In this document: positions 15,491-25,114 of the stretch, piece after piece | Position numbering within the stretch: the first letter of the stretch is position 1 | Layout: every line of letters starts with the position of its first letter | NCBI GenBank assembly: GCA_947495035.1 | Contig: CANLXI010000008.1 | Location: 1-64,000, forward strand | DNA length: 64,000 bases | DNA from: an uncultured Granulosicoccus sp. | GTDB lineage: Bacteria; Pseudomonadota; Gammaproteobacteria; Granulosicoccales; Granulosicoccaceae | Direction of reading: 5' to 3' | Made by a program: the position numbers and the translations under genes | Notes under the pieces: generated by a model | What the model was told of the DNA's origin: nothing | The model's database searches: none | The model's input: only the letters and a program-made list of their open reading frames with translations

Positions 15491-16963
15491 ATGAGTGGAA
15501 AAAAAGAAACCCGAAAGATCCTGATCCTCGATCAGGATGCTGATAGTGCCCAACGTCTCTCTCACCAGCTTGAGTTCATCGAGTACGAGCCCAGGACACT
15601 CAGTTCTCCGGAGCTGCTGGAAAGCATGGGTGACCTGTCGGATTACTCCTCGATCCTGGTGGCCAACTTTCATGGCATCGTGGCATGGGCCGAGAAACTG
15701 CGTTCGAGTCGAGAGAACTGCCCGCCCCTGGTTCTGTTACTGGGCAATCAGCCAGCTGACATTTCCCAGGAGGAGATCGACAGCAATTTCGTCGGTTGCC
15801 TGAAATCGGATATTCGTTACGGCACCTTGTCCGACATCCTGCATCGTTCCAAGGTGCGCGGATCTGCCAATACGGCGCCAGCCAAGGAAGGCACACAGAA
15901 CCCGGAGCTGTTTCGGTCACTGGTCGGTAACAGCCGGTCCGTGCAGCGAGTGCGCAAGATGATCGATCAGGTTGCGCCCACCGAGGCAACCGTGCTGATT
16001 CTGGGTGAATCCGGAACCGGCAAGGAAGTGGTGGCTCGCAACATCCACTATTATTCCAATCGGCGTAACAAGCCCTTCGTCCCCATCAACTGTGGGGCAA
16101 TTCCGGGTGAGTTGCTCGAAAGCGAATTGTTTGGCCACGAGAAGGGCTCGTTTACCGGGGCTGTGGGCTCCCGTCAGGGGCGCTTCGAGCTGGCAGAAGG
16201 TGGCACGATTTTCCTGGATGAAATCGGCGACATGCCATTGACCATGCAGGTGAAGCTGCTGCGCGTCATTCAGGAACGCTCGTTCGAGCGGGTCGGTAGC
16301 AACAAGAGTATCAAGAGCGATGTGCGTATTGTCGCCGCGACACACCGCGACCTGGAAACGCTGATCGAGGACGGTCGCTTCCGGGAAGATCTGTACTATC
16401 GCCTGAATGTCTTTCCCATAGAGATGCCACCACTGAGCAGCCGCGCGGAAGATCTGCCGTTGCTGGTCAATGAACTGATCACGCGGCTGGAGCACGAAAA
16501 GAAATCCTCGGTGCGCTTGACACCCGCTGCCATGATGGCCCTGTGCAATTACGACTGGCCAGGCAATGTCCGTGAGCTGGCGAACCTGATGGAGCGCATG
16601 ACCATCCTGCATCCCTACGGTGTCGTGGATGCGGCCGACCTGCCGCCGAAGATGGCGCCGCATGGCCGTGCCCTGAGCGATAGTCGGGAAGAGTCGGAGC
16701 CGGCCTCCGGCAGTGGTGGCAATGGCTTGCCGATGGTCTCCGGCATGCCGGCCGTGCCGCTCAACAACAAGCCACGCCTGCCTCGGGAAGGGATCGATCT
16801 GAAACAGCACCTGACCGATATCGAGATCAGCCTGATCGAACAGGCTCTGGACGAGTGCTCCGGTGTGGTTGCGCATGCCGCCAATCGACTGAAGATCCGG
16901 CGAACCACGCTGGTCGAGAAAATGCGTAAATACAATATTCAGCGACCTGAAGAAGTGTCGTAA
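15491..16963 (+). CDS. fleQ: Flagellar master regulator FleQ/FlrA
   Basis: This 490-residue bacterial enhancer-binding protein comprises a degenerate FleQ receiver (about residues 8-120; no phospho-acceptor context), an AAA+ domain (about 142-370) and a Fis-type helix-turn-helix near the C-terminus ([21 protein letters not shown]). Walker A is GESGTGKE (172-179), Walker B is FLDEIGD (241-247), and the sigma-54 loop reads GSFTGA (219-224) instead of GAFTGA. FleQ activates flagellar genes with sigma-54 and responds to cyclic-di-GMP and FleN. The ATG at 15491 gives the FleQ-like start [14 protein letters not shown]; the open frame extends upstream without family similarity. fleN and fliA follow. 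Confidence 0.93.
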   Translation: MSGKKETRKILILDQDADSAQRLSHQLEFIEYEPRTLSSPELLESMGDLSDYSSILVANFHGIVAWAEKLRSSRENCPPLVLLLGNQPADISQEEIDSNFVGCLKSDIRYGTLSDILHRSKVRGSANTAPAKEGTQNPELFRSLVGNSRSVQRVRKMIDQVAPTEATVLILGESGTGKEVVARNIHYYSNRRNKPFVPINCGAIPGELLESELFGHEKGSFTGAVGSRQGRFELAEGGTIFLDEIGDMPLTMQVKLLRVIQERSFERVGSNKSIKSDVRIVAATHRDLETLIEDGRFREDLYYRLNVFPIEMPPLSSRAEDLPLLVNELITRLEHEKKSSVRLTPAAMMALCNYDWPGNVRELANLMERMTILHPYGVVDAADLPPKMAPHGRALSDSREESEPASGSGGNGLPMVSGMPAVPLNNKPRLPREGIDLKQHLTDIEISLIEQALDECSGVVAHAANRLKIRRTTLVEKMRKYNIQRPEEVS

Positions 16964-16971
16964 GCCTGACA

Positions 16972-17003
16972 GGGCACAGGACGTGACCCCGCGTGCTGTG
17001 CCC
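16972..17003 (+). terminator. Hairpin after fleQ
   Basis: GGGCACAG and CTGTGCCC form a perfect 8-bp stem around a 16-base loop nine bases after the fleQ stop. No T-run follows, so it may be a factor-dependent terminator or a 3'-end stabiliser. Confidence 0.45.
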
Positions 17004-17196
17004 GAAGCTGCGTTACGGTGGTGCCGAATCCGGGCTGATTCGGGTTGGTTCACAGATAAATTGCGGGACGCTTCCCAAAACAGGCGTTTCAACCACCACA
17101 GATAGGCTCACTGGCGGCCAGCTGGCATCCGCTGGTTCGAGACTTGCTCCCTGACACCTCGAAACCGTTTCGATACATCCGCCTGTGAATGGGGGG

Positions 17197-18120
17197 ATGT
17201 CGACACGGACAGTCGAGGAACTCAGCGTAGATGTCAGTCTTGTCCACCATACGGGTAATTGCCCGGTGAATTTTCCGGTCTCTCCAACACTGTCGTTGAA
17301 CCGACGTCCGGTTCAGACGATTGCCGTTGCCGGTGGCAAGGGCGGAGTAGGCAAGTCGAACGTGGCTGTCAATCTGGCAGCTGCATTGGGAGCAAGTGAG
17401 CACGAAGTCCTGCTGGTTGACGGCGACTTCGAACTGGGCAATATCGATCGTTTACTGAATCTGCGTCCAGCGTACACACTCAGTGATGTCTTTGCGGGCA
17501 GCTGTCGCCTGGACGACATCGTGCTGCAGGGGCCACGGGGTGTTTCGGTCATCCCCAGCGCAAGTGGTGCCATGGAGATGGCGCACCTGACCCACGTCGA
17601 ACACGCCGGTCTGATCGGCCTGTTCAGCGAGCTGCCGACCAGCGCCGATACGCTGATCATCGACATTGCCACAGGCCTGTCGGAGAGCGTGATGAGCTTC
17701 TGTCGAGCGGTGCGTGAAGTCATCGTGGTGGTCGTCGACGAACCGACTGCCTTGCAGGATGCCTTTTCCACGGTTCGGGTCCTGAACGAATGCTGCCATG
17801 TGCGCCGTTTTCGGGTCGTGGCCAACAAGACAGAGAGTTCGCAACATGGTCTGGATCTGTATGCCGCGCTGAGCGACATGACAGACCGCTGTCTGGATGT
17901 GTTACTCGACTATTGCGGGTCGATTCCGCTGGACGCTCAGCTGAAGCAGGCCGTCAGTCAGCAGAGTGCCGTGGTGGATGTGTTTCCACGGTCGGCCTCT
18001 GCACTGGCCTTCAGGAAGCTGGCGACCCGCGTTGCTCGCTGGCCGCAACCACAGACGCCCTGCGGGCATATCGAATTTTTTGTAGAGCGACTGATAGAAG
18101 TCGCCGACAGTACACGGTGA
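17197..18120 (+). CDS. fleN: FleN/FlhG MinD-like flagellar number ATPase
   Basis: This P-loop ATPase of about 307 residues has a deviant Walker A, GGKGGVGKSNVAVNLAAALG, followed by LLVDGDFELGNIDRLL and TLIIDIATGLSESV. FleN limits flagellar number and restrains FleQ by binding it in the ATP state. The ATG at 17197 is used; a GTG at 17185 adds four residues, and neither has a well-spaced ribosome site. The gene lies between fleQ and fliA. In Pseudomonas flhF directly precedes fleN; here flhF is absent from the locus. Confidence 0.9.
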   Translation: MSTRTVEELSVDVSLVHHTGNCPVNFPVSPTLSLNRRPVQTIAVAGGKGGVGKSNVAVNLAAALGASEHEVLLVDGDFELGNIDRLLNLRPAYTLSDVFAGSCRLDDIVLQGPRGVSVIPSASGAMEMAHLTHVEHAGLIGLFSELPTSADTLIIDIATGLSESVMSFCRAVREVIVVVVDEPTALQDAFSTVRVLNECCHVRRFRVVANKTESSQHGLDLYAALSDMTDRCLDVLLDYCGSIPLDAQLKQAVSQQSAVVDVFPRSASALAFRKLATRVARWPQPQTPCGHIEFFVERLIEVADSTR

Positions 18121-18133
18121 GAAAAGAGTCCGT

Positions 18134-18862
18134 ATGAATGCACACGCGATGTACAACGAAGTCACCACAGTCGATCCGGATGGCCTGGTTGCAGCCAATG
18201 CCAATCTGGTGAAGCGAATAGCGTTCCATCTGATGAATCGTCTGCCACCCAGTGTTCAGGCGGAGGATCTGATCCAGGCCGGCATGATCGGTCTGCTTGA
18301 AGCTGCCAGGCATTACGACCCCTCACAGGGTGCCAGCTTCGAGACGTATGCCGGGATCCGGGTTCGCGGGGCGATGCTCGATGAGATTCGTCGCTCGGAC
18401 TGGACCCCGCGCTCGGTTCATCGAAAGTCGCGCGAAGCAGCCGAGGTACTGAGAAATGTGGAACAGACCAGCGGTAGAGAAGCCAAGGCTGCCATCGTGG
18501 CCGAGAAGCTCGGCATCGAGCTGTCCGCCTATCACCTGATACTGACCGAAAGCTCCGCCGCCCATATCTTCAGTTTTGATCAGCCCGACGAGCATACGGG
18601 TGAAACCATTGCCCTGCCGCAGAGTGCCGAGGCCAGTCCGGGCGATCAGGTCGAGTATCAGTCCTTCCGTGAAGCGCTGGCTGTATCGATCAAGAACTTA
18701 CCTGAACGTGAAGCACTCGTCATGTCGCTGTACTACGATGATGATCTGAATCTTCGTGAAATAGGCGACATTCTGGGAGTCAGTGAATCCCGAGTCTGTC
18801 AGATCCATGGTCAGGCTCTGGTTCGCTTGAAGGCACGCATGACTGAATGGACAATGAAGTAG
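18134..18862 (+). CDS. fliA: Flagellar RNA polymerase sigma-28 factor FliA
   Basis: This 242-residue sigma factor directs late flagellar and chemotaxis genes. It has region 2 (LVKRIAFHLMNRLP to YAGIRVRGAMLDEIRRSDW, TPRSVHRKSR), region 3, and a region 4 helix-turn-helix (LPEREALVMSLYYDDDLNLREIGDILGVSESRVCQ). It starts 13 bp after fleN and is presumably co-transcribed. Its expected antagonist, a FlgM-like protein, is encoded at 14628-15044. Confidence 0.95.
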   Translation: MNAHAMYNEVTTVDPDGLVAANANLVKRIAFHLMNRLPPSVQAEDLIQAGMIGLLEAARHYDPSQGASFETYAGIRVRGAMLDEIRRSDWTPRSVHRKSREAAEVLRNVEQTSGREAKAAIVAEKLGIELSAYHLILTESSAAHIFSFDQPDEHTGETIALPQSAEASPGDQVEYQSFREALAVSIKNLPEREALVMSLYYDDDLNLREIGDILGVSESRVCQIHGQALVRLKARMTEWTMK

Positions 18863-18872
18863 GTGAGTCGAA

Positions 18873-19313
18873 ATGGTCGCTGATGAATCCCAATGGTATG
18901 TACAGAAAGGCTCGCGCGTGCAGGGGCCCTTTTCCACCAATGAAGTCGGACGCTTCCTGCTGTTGGGGCGGGTTCGCAACACTGACAGAGTCAGTCGGGA
19001 CGGGGAGTTGTGGGAGCCGGTGACCCAGGTGCCGGAACTGATTCCCGAAGAGCTGCTGAATCTGCAGTCCGACGATGGCTGGAACCGATTTCTGAAGGTC
19101 AGGGACGGGCAGGATGAACGCCGCAGCGACAAGGATGTGGCGCTTGAGCGTCGCAGGATTCCCGATACCGTGCCACAGCAACTGCGTGACGAGTGGCAGG
19201 GCAACGCCACACCGGTATCCCAGAGTGTGCTGCCCTGGTCATTGCTGGGAATAACCCTGGCCGCTTTGTGTGTCGTGTTGTACTTGAACGCCAGCACCGG
19301 CATTGCAGGGTAG
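18873..19313 (+). CDS. GYF-like domain membrane-anchored protein
   Basis: This 146-residue protein has an N-terminal DUF4339/GYF_2-like domain (about residues 8-58: WYVQKGSRVQGPFSTNEVGR, GELWEPVTQVPEL), a charged linker, and one C-terminal membrane helix (LPWSLLGITLAALCVVLYLNA). GYF_2 domains are thought to bind peptides. The protein would be anchored with its domain on the cytoplasmic side. It begins ten bases after fliA, so it may belong to the same transcript, but a motility role is not shown. Confidence 0.7.
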   Translation: MVADESQWYVQKGSRVQGPFSTNEVGRFLLLGRVRNTDRVSRDGELWEPVTQVPELIPEELLNLQSDDGWNRFLKVRDGQDERRSDKDVALERRRIPDTVPQQLRDEWQGNATPVSQSVLPWSLLGITLAALCVVLYLNASTGIAG

Positions 19314-19379
19314 ATTGTCCCTGCGGTTTGGTCCGCTGTTTGCAAGATTCTGATTCCCTGGAATCGTGAAGCGCTTGTC

Positions 19380-20309
19380 ATGGTCGCTGTCAGTGCCAAA
19401 CACTCGGCATTAACCTCATCCGATACGTTGCGCCAGCAACGCCTTGACGTGCAGCTGAGGCAGCTTGAATTCAATGCTCTGCTGCATCGCAAACTCGACC
19501 TCGAGCGCCTGTTCGAGTGTCTGTTGACCGAAGGTCAGAGTTTCGTGAAATTCGACGGCTTGCAGTATGTCGCTGCAGACCGTGGTGCCGACATCATGCT
19601 GGGGTTCACGCGTCAGTACCGGCAGCGTTTCGAACTGAAGCTCGGTGATCGCTCGCTGGGTGAAATCCTCCTGATGCGCAGCCGGGCATTCACCCCACGT
19701 GACGAGCGCGATGCCGAACGCCTGGTCGAGAGCCTGATCTATCCGCTGGAAAATGCGCTGGAGCATTTTGAAGTGCTGATGAAGGCAATGACCGACAGCA
19801 CCACCGGTCTGCGTAACCAACGAGCACTGGATGAGCTGCTGCCGCGCGAGATCCGGCTGGTGCGGCGAGTGGAACAACCACTGTCCATCATGCTGCTGAG
19901 CGTCGACCATCTGGATTCGATCAGCGAAGACCATGGGGCCAAGGTGGGCGATGAGGCCTGGCATACCGTGGCGGAGACGCTGGCTGAGCGGCTGCGTCAA
20001 AGTGACCTGATCTTTCGTACCGACAGCGATGCCTTCTGCATCATCCTCAATCAGACGGATATGGAAGGGGCTCTGATCCTGGCGGAGCGCTTGCGCCAGG
20101 CAGTGGACCACTGCGTGAGCTTCGACAATGTGCAGTTCGTGCTGACGGCCAGCGCGGGGGTCACGGAGCTGGCTGCCGGGGACAATGCACAGAGTCTGAT
20201 GTCTCGTACCCGCGAGGCACTGGTCGTTGCCCGTCGGGCAGGACCCAATCAGGTGCGGGCAGTTGCGGCTGAAGAAGCGGGTGAAGGAGAGGGTCCTGAC
20301 GTTGCCTGA
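19380..20309 (+). CDS. GAF-like plus degenerate GGDEF protein
   Basis: This 309-residue cytosolic protein has a GAF-like N-terminal part (about residues 20-130) and a diguanylate-cyclase-fold domain (about 135-295). The domain keeps the opening motif MTDSTTGLRNQRAL and the metal-site Asp in SVDHLDSI. The active-site signature reads DSDAF (215-219) where GGDEF is expected, losing both glycines and the Glu, so cyclic-di-GMP synthesis is unlikely. A sensory or GTP-binding role is possible. It follows the fleN-fliA run in the same direction. Confidence 0.8.
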   Translation: MVAVSAKHSALTSSDTLRQQRLDVQLRQLEFNALLHRKLDLERLFECLLTEGQSFVKFDGLQYVAADRGADIMLGFTRQYRQRFELKLGDRSLGEILLMRSRAFTPRDERDAERLVESLIYPLENALEHFEVLMKAMTDSTTGLRNQRALDELLPREIRLVRRVEQPLSIMLLSVDHLDSISEDHGAKVGDEAWHTVAETLAERLRQSDLIFRTDSDAFCIILNQTDMEGALILAERLRQAVDHCVSFDNVQFVLTASAGVTELAAGDNAQSLMSRTREALVVARRAGPNQVRAVAAEEAGEGEGPDVA

Positions 20310-20350
20310 AAAAATTTTCGCAAGAAACAACACACAGCAAAAAATATCCG

Positions 20351-20356
20351 TATAAT
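20351..20356 (+). promoter_or_regulatory. -10 element before tRNA-Glu
   Basis: A consensus TATAAT lies 42 bp upstream of the tRNA, followed by a CGC start-region context. No good -35 hexamer is seen 16-18 bp further upstream. Confidence 0.55.
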
Positions 20357-20397
20357 ACGCAGCTTAACGAAGGCGTCGGCCTGGCCGACAACACAGC

Positions 20398-20473
20398 GTC
20401 CCCTTCGTCTAGTGGCCTAGGACACCGCCCTTTCACGGCGGTAACAGGGGTTCGAGTCCCCTAGGGGACGCCA
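20398..20473 (+). tRNA. tRNA-Glu (anticodon UUC)
   Basis: This 76-base cloverleaf has acceptor stem GTCCCCT/AGGGGAC, anticodon stem CCGCC/GGCGG with loop CTTTCAC (anticodon TTC), T-arm CAGGGGTTCGAGTCCCCT and an encoded CCA end. Confidence 0.97.
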
Positions 20474-20482
20474 TCTTTCGTT

Positions 20483-20528
20483 TCTGCGAAATGTTTCGCA
20501 GATCACAGTAAGTATCAAGTGATCTGCG
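20483..20528. other. Two mutually exclusive hairpins downstream of tRNA-Glu
   Basis: TCTGCGAAA (20483-20491) pairs perfectly with TTTCGCAGA (20494-20502). The segment CGCAGATCAC (20497-20506) pairs perfectly with GTGATCTGCG (20519-20528). The two stems share CGCAGA, so only one can form at a time. There is no T-run. Confidence 0.6.
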
Positions 20529-20700
20529 TAACGATGATGATGCGTCTCTTCTCCTCGATGGGCACTTGAGTCCGACACCGCTCCCTTGTTGTACAAGGTC
20601 CGAGCCCTGTCATTCCCACCCATTCATTCCGACTTTACTGCAAGTTCTGCGTTTATCGCTGCGTCTGCTCGACTATCTGCCGAGCTGGACGGGCGGATTC

Positions 20701-23700
20701 TCAGGTGGATGATTCGATCGAGGTGATGTGGGGGGCCTGCTGCCGATGTGCGCGTCTGCGCAACAGGCGAGAAGCCACGCGATCTCCCAGTACCAGCAGG
20801 CACGGTGTCAGAAACAATGTCAGCAGGGTCGTGAAGGCCAGGCCTCCGGCAATGGCGCTGGACAATTGCGTCCACCACTGCGTGGAGGGTGCGCCGAACG
20901 ACAGCTCGCGATCGATCAGATCGACATTCATTGCCAGTACCATCGGCATCAGACCCAGAATGGTGGTGATGGCTGTCAGCAATACAGGTCGTGCCCGCAC
21001 GGAGCCGGTGATCAGTGCCGCCTGAATGGCGGGAGCGCCTTGTCGCACATAGCTGTTGTAGGTATCGATCAGCACGATGTTGTTGTTCACGACAATACCG
21101 GCCAGGGCAATGATGCCGATACCCACCATGACGATGCCGAAGGTCTGGCCGGTGATCATCAGGCCGATCAGCACGCCAGAGGTGGAAAACACGATCGCTG
21201 TCAGAACCAGAAACGCCTGATAGAGACTGTTGAACTGGGTGACCAGAATCAGGGTCATCAGGAAAACGGCGGAGACAAAGGCGGTCATCAGAAAGATCAT
21301 GGTTTCCTGCTGCTCTTCGGCCTCGCCCTTGAACGCGATCCTGATCTCGGGATCGGGAGACAGTTCCGACAATGTTGCCTGCAGGGTCTTCAGTTCGGTG
21401 TCAACCAGGCTGCCTTCGGCAACGTCGGCCTCCACGGTAATGACGCGGCGACCGTCGGCACGTTTGATGACGCCGGTCTTCGGGGCAGGGCTGACGCTGA
21501 CGAAATTGGAAATCGGTACCATCCCGCGGGAGGTGGGGACGCGAAGCTGGCTGATCTGGTCGAGGTGGCGCAGATCGAGCGGGTAGCGAACCCGGATGTC
21601 CAGCTCGTCGGTTGCGTCATCCGGTCGATAGCCTGCCACGCGTATTCCGGTGGTGATCAGCTGTATGGCATTGCCGATCAGCGCCACATCGGCACCGTAA
21701 CGAGCCGCCTGCTGACGATCGACCTGCAGACGCCATTCCACACCGGGCAGGGCGCGGTTGTCGCTGACATCCACGAAATTTCCCTGCTCACGCATGATGC
21801 GGCGCAAGTTATCCACCGTGTCGTCCATCTTGTCCGACGGTGCGCTGACCTGAATGTTGATGGGCTTGCCTCCGCCATCCGGGCCGCCTTCATTGGCTGC
21901 GAATTCCACCCGAATGCCGGCAATGTCGCTCAGTTCCTCTCGCAGCTCGGTGGTGATCTCGGCGGCCTTGCGACGCTGGTCCCAGTCGATGAATTCCAGG
22001 TTGATGGTGCCGATGGTGTCTCCACCGTCATCGTTGCCCGAGGTGCCGGTGCGGGTGTAGACGGATTCGATTTCGTCACGGTCGAACAGGCGCTGTTCCA
22101 CTCGCCTCATGATCCGGTCCTTTTCGCGAATGGACAGATCACCACGCGCGTGTACCTGAATGGCCATGGATTCGGGTTCGACCCCGGGGAAGAATTCGAC
22201 TCCCTTGCCGATCATGCCGTAGAGCACATAGCTGGCCACGGTGAAGGCAAGTACCGACAACAGTGTCTTGACGGGGTTGAGCAGTAGCGTATGCAGAAGA
22301 GACAGATAGCCGGCGCGTGCACGTCCACTGTCTGACGTCAGCTTCTCCAGCGTCTGCTGTTCGGGGTCGTAGATATCTTCGTGACCCTGAACCGTAGCGC
22401 CATCCGATAGTCGTGCTGCCGGGTTTTCACGACCGATGAACCTGCCGAGAACCGGAATGAAGATCAGAGCCATGGCCAGCGAGGCCAGCAGGCAGCTGAT
22501 GACGGTGATGGGCATGTAGCGCATGAACTGTCCGATCAGTCCAGGCCAGAACAACAGCGGAAAGAACACGGCCAGCGTGGTGAAGGTTGAGGCGATGACC
22601 GGCCAGGCCATGCGCTTGCTGGCATTGGCATAGGCATCGGCGCTGGTCATGCCGGCGTCGATGTTGCGATCGGCCAGTTCCGAGACGATGATGGCGCCGT
22701 CCACGAGCATGCCGACCACCAGGATCAGGCTGAACAGGACCACCACGTTCATGGTGTAGCCCATGGCATTGATCACCAGGATGCCCATGAGAAAGGAGCC
22801 CGGTATGGCAAAGCCGACCAGAATGGAAGAGCGGATGCCAAGGGTGGCCATGATCACGATCATGACGAGAACGACGCCTGAGATGACATTGTTCTGCAGA
22901 TCGGTCAGCATGATCTGGGTCTCTTCCGACTTGTCCTGATGAAAGCCGATATCGAGTGTGGCTGGCAGGCGCTGCTGTTCCTCGCTGACCACCTCACGGA
23001 CCGCGTCAATGGTCTCGATGATGTTGGCACCAAGGCGTTTGGATATCTCCAGCACCAGTGTTGGCTGCCCGTCGAGTCTGGCAAAGCTGTCCGGGTCCTT
23101 GTAGGTGCGGCGGATGCTGGCAACATCACCGAAGGTCACCACGGCACTGTCGGTGACCTTCACCGGCAGGGTCATGACATCGGCAATGTCTTCGATGACG
23201 CCCGGTACTTTCAGAACCATGCGGCCGGCACCGGTGTCGATGGCTCCCGCTGCCACCAGCAGATTGTTGTTGCGGATCAGCGAGAACAGCGTATCGAAAT
23301 CCAGGTGGTAACTCTCCATGACCAGTGGGTCGACCACGATTTCCAGTACTTCTTCCCGTTCACCGGCGATGTCTGCCTCGAGAACGCCGGGCAGGGCTTC
23401 CAGTTTGTCCTTCAGGTTGCGGGCAATGCGTATCAGGGTGCGCTCTGGCAGGGGGCCGGACAGGCTGATGTTGAGTACCGGAAACAGCGCGATGTTGACT
23501 TCATTGACGCTGGGCTCGTCGGTGGCTGCCGGCAGGCTTGATCTGGCCACATCCACGCGTTCGCGTACATCGGCCAGGGCCTTGTCGCCATCGAATCCGG
23601 CATCGAACTCCAGCAGCACGGAGGCGTGACCTTCGCCAGCGGTGCTGCTCATTTCCTTGACTCCGCTGATGCTCTGCAGCTCCTTCTCCATGGGGCGAAC

Positions 23701-23892
23701 CAGCAGTCGCTCGGCGTCGTCGGGGGAGATGCCGTCGTGAGTCATCGATACATAGATGATCGGAATCGGTACATCAGGTTCGGATTCCTTGGGGATGCTG
23801 GCATAGGCCACGATACCGCTGGCCATCAGGAACAGCATCAGCATGATGACCGTGCGGCTGCGGTCGAAGGCAGCATCGATGAGCGCGTACAT
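20701..23892 (-). CDS. RND family efflux pump inner-membrane subunit
   Basis: This 1063-residue proton-driven resistance-nodulation-division transporter has an N-terminal helix (RTVIMLMLFLMASGIVAYASIP), periplasmic porter domains, and helix four with VVGMLVDGAIIVSEL holding the likely proton-relay Asp. The open frame extends upstream, but the ATG at 23892 (MYALIDAAFDRSRT) gives the family N-terminus and follows the membrane-fusion gene stop by one base. No outer-membrane factor gene is linked, so a TolC-like protein elsewhere is expected. The substrate is unknown. Confidence 0.92.
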   Translation of the reverse strand: MYALIDAAFDRSRTVIMLMLFLMASGIVAYASIPKESEPDVPIPIIYVSMTHDGISPDDAERLLVRPMEKELQSISGVKEMSSTAGEGHASVLLEFDAGFDGDKALADVRERVDVARSSLPAATDEPSVNEVNIALFPVLNISLSGPLPERTLIRIARNLKDKLEALPGVLEADIAGEREEVLEIVVDPLVMESYHLDFDTLFSLIRNNNLLVAAGAIDTGAGRMVLKVPGVIEDIADVMTLPVKVTDSAVVTFGDVASIRRTYKDPDSFARLDGQPTLVLEISKRLGANIIETIDAVREVVSEEQQRLPATLDIGFHQDKSEETQIMLTDLQNNVISGVVLVMIVIMATLGIRSSILVGFAIPGSFLMGILVINAMGYTMNVVVLFSLILVVGMLVDGAIIVSELADRNIDAGMTSADAYANASKRMAWPVIASTFTTLAVFFPLLFWPGLIGQFMRYMPITVISCLLASLAMALIFIPVLGRFIGRENPAARLSDGATVQGHEDIYDPEQQTLEKLTSDSGRARAGYLSLLHTLLLNPVKTLLSVLAFTVASYVLYGMIGKGVEFFPGVEPESMAIQVHARGDLSIREKDRIMRRVEQRLFDRDEIESVYTRTGTSGNDDGGDTIGTINLEFIDWDQRRKAAEITTELREELSDIAGIRVEFAANEGGPDGGGKPINIQVSAPSDKMDDTVDNLRRIMREQGNFVDVSDNRALPGVEWRLQVDRQQAARYGADVALIGNAIQLITTGIRVAGYRPDDATDELDIRVRYPLDLRHLDQISQLRVPTSRGMVPISNFVSVSPAPKTGVIKRADGRRVITVEADVAEGSLVDTELKTLQATLSELSPDPEIRIAFKGEAEEQQETMIFLMTAFVSAVFLMTLILVTQFNSLYQAFLVLTAIVFSTSGVLIGLMITGQTFGIVMVGIGIIALAGIVVNNNIVLIDTYNSYVRQGAPAIQAALITGSVRARPVLLTAITTILGLMPMVLAMNVDLIDRELSFGAPSTQWWTQLSSAIAGGLAFTTLLTLFLTPCLLVLGDRVASRLLRRRAHRQQAPHITSIESST

Positions 23893-23893
23893 G

Positions 23894-24979
23894 TCAGTTC
23901 GTGTCGCTGGCGGCTGGCTGATCCTGCGCCTGTGCCAGGCGAGTCTGGACCTCTTCGCCCAGAGCGACAAAACCCTGCCCCAGGGTGATGATGCGTGTCT
24001 GTGCCGGAATGCCGCTGACCCAGGCACCATCCAGCGATGTACTGACCAGCTCGATGGGCAGGAAGTAGACCCGGTTGTCGGCATCCACCGCCTTGATGCC
24101 GAGTTCGCCATCGTCTCCCAGTGACAGGGCAGAGGGTGTGATGAAGGCCGCCTCGATCTGCTCCACGGGTATCGTCAGTGTGGCGCTGATACCGGCAGCC
24201 AGAGCGGCTTTTGGATTCTCGACACGGGCTTCGACCCGGAAACTGCGCGTTTGGGGATCGGCGATGGACGAGATATAGGTCAGTTTGCCCGGCAGGGATT
24301 CACCGGTGATCAGATCGACACTGACATCCTGGCCGATCAGCAGTGACGAGACGGCCTGCTGCGCGGCTTGGGCGGTGACATCGAAGGCGCTGTTGTCGAC
24401 CAGCTCGGCAATCACGTCGCCGCGTTCGATGAGCTCCCCGCGTTCCACCGGCAGATCATTCACGAGAGCGTCGAAGGGTGCGGCAATGGTCGTACGGCTG
24501 ATGTCCAGTTCGATGTTGTGCAGCTGGGCCAGGGCAGACTCCAGAGCCGCTTCCGCCTGCTCGGTCTGCACTTTCGACTGCAGGCGCTGGCGTCGCAGGG
24601 TCTCGGCCGCTTCCTGTTCGCTGCGCGCACTCTTGACGCGGGCCGATGCTTCGGCGAGCGTGTTCAGGCGACTCCCCGGATCAAGCTGCACAAGTGCATC
24701 GCCACTGCTCACCTGGACACCCTTGCGAACCAGCAATTGCTCGACCCTGCCGCTGGTTTCGGCCTTGACCTGCAGATAGCGTGCGGGTTCCAGCTCTCCT
24801 TGCAGGGAGATCTTGCGCGCCATTTCCTGCAGTTCGACCGTCTCGATCTCCACCGTCATCAAGGGGTCAGGCTTGGTTTCGTCCGCTACCGAGGAGTCCT
24901 CGGATTGCAACAGGCCGGTGGCCATCCATAAGCTCAGGACGATAACAAGGGTCCCGGCTGCGAGCCACGACTTTTTCAC
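23894..24979 (-). CDS. RND periplasmic adaptor (membrane fusion protein)
   Basis: This 361-residue protein has an N-terminal signal anchor (WLAAGTLVIVLSLWMATGL), a split lipoyl/barrel domain (QGELEPARYLQVKAETSGRV and later DLPVERGELIERGDVIAEL), and an alpha-hairpin of charged heptads (RVKSARSEQEAAETLRRQRLQ). It bridges the RND pump and an outer-membrane channel. The gene is immediately upstream of the pump gene on the same strand. Confidence 0.92.
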   Translation of the reverse strand: MKKSWLAAGTLVIVLSLWMATGLLQSEDSSVADETKPDPLMTVEIETVELQEMARKISLQGELEPARYLQVKAETSGRVEQLLVRKGVQVSSGDALVQLDPGSRLNTLAEASARVKSARSEQEAAETLRRQRLQSKVQTEQAEAALESALAQLHNIELDISRTTIAAPFDALVNDLPVERGELIERGDVIAELVDNSAFDVTAQAAQQAVSSLLIGQDVSVDLITGESLPGKLTYISSIADPQTRSFRVEARVENPKAALAAGISATLTIPVEQIEAAFITPSALSLGDDGELGIKAVDADNRVYFLPIELVSTSLDGAWVSGIPAQTRIITLGQGFVALGEEVQTRLAQAQDQPAASDTN

Positions 24980-25114
24980 GATCCTTACTGCTCCTTCGGC
25001 GTATCCGTTACAGTATAGTGGTTGTTTGACAGTGCAGGAGCCGTCTTGACGTGTTACAAGCGATTCATGCCCGTGCCATGTCAGGCAAGCGCAAGCGCTT
25101 GAAAGGACAGTTCG

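Noticed and set aside
20550-20630. Possible second tRNA or tRNA remnant after tRNA-Glu
   Set aside because: CCTTG-TTGTA-CAAGG looks like an anticodon arm and GTCCGAGCCC faintly like a T-arm, but there is no matching acceptor stem or D-arm.
20701-24111. RND pump starting at 24111
   Set aside because: The extra N-terminal part overlaps the membrane-fusion gene in another frame; MYALIDAAFDRSRT at 23892 is the family start.
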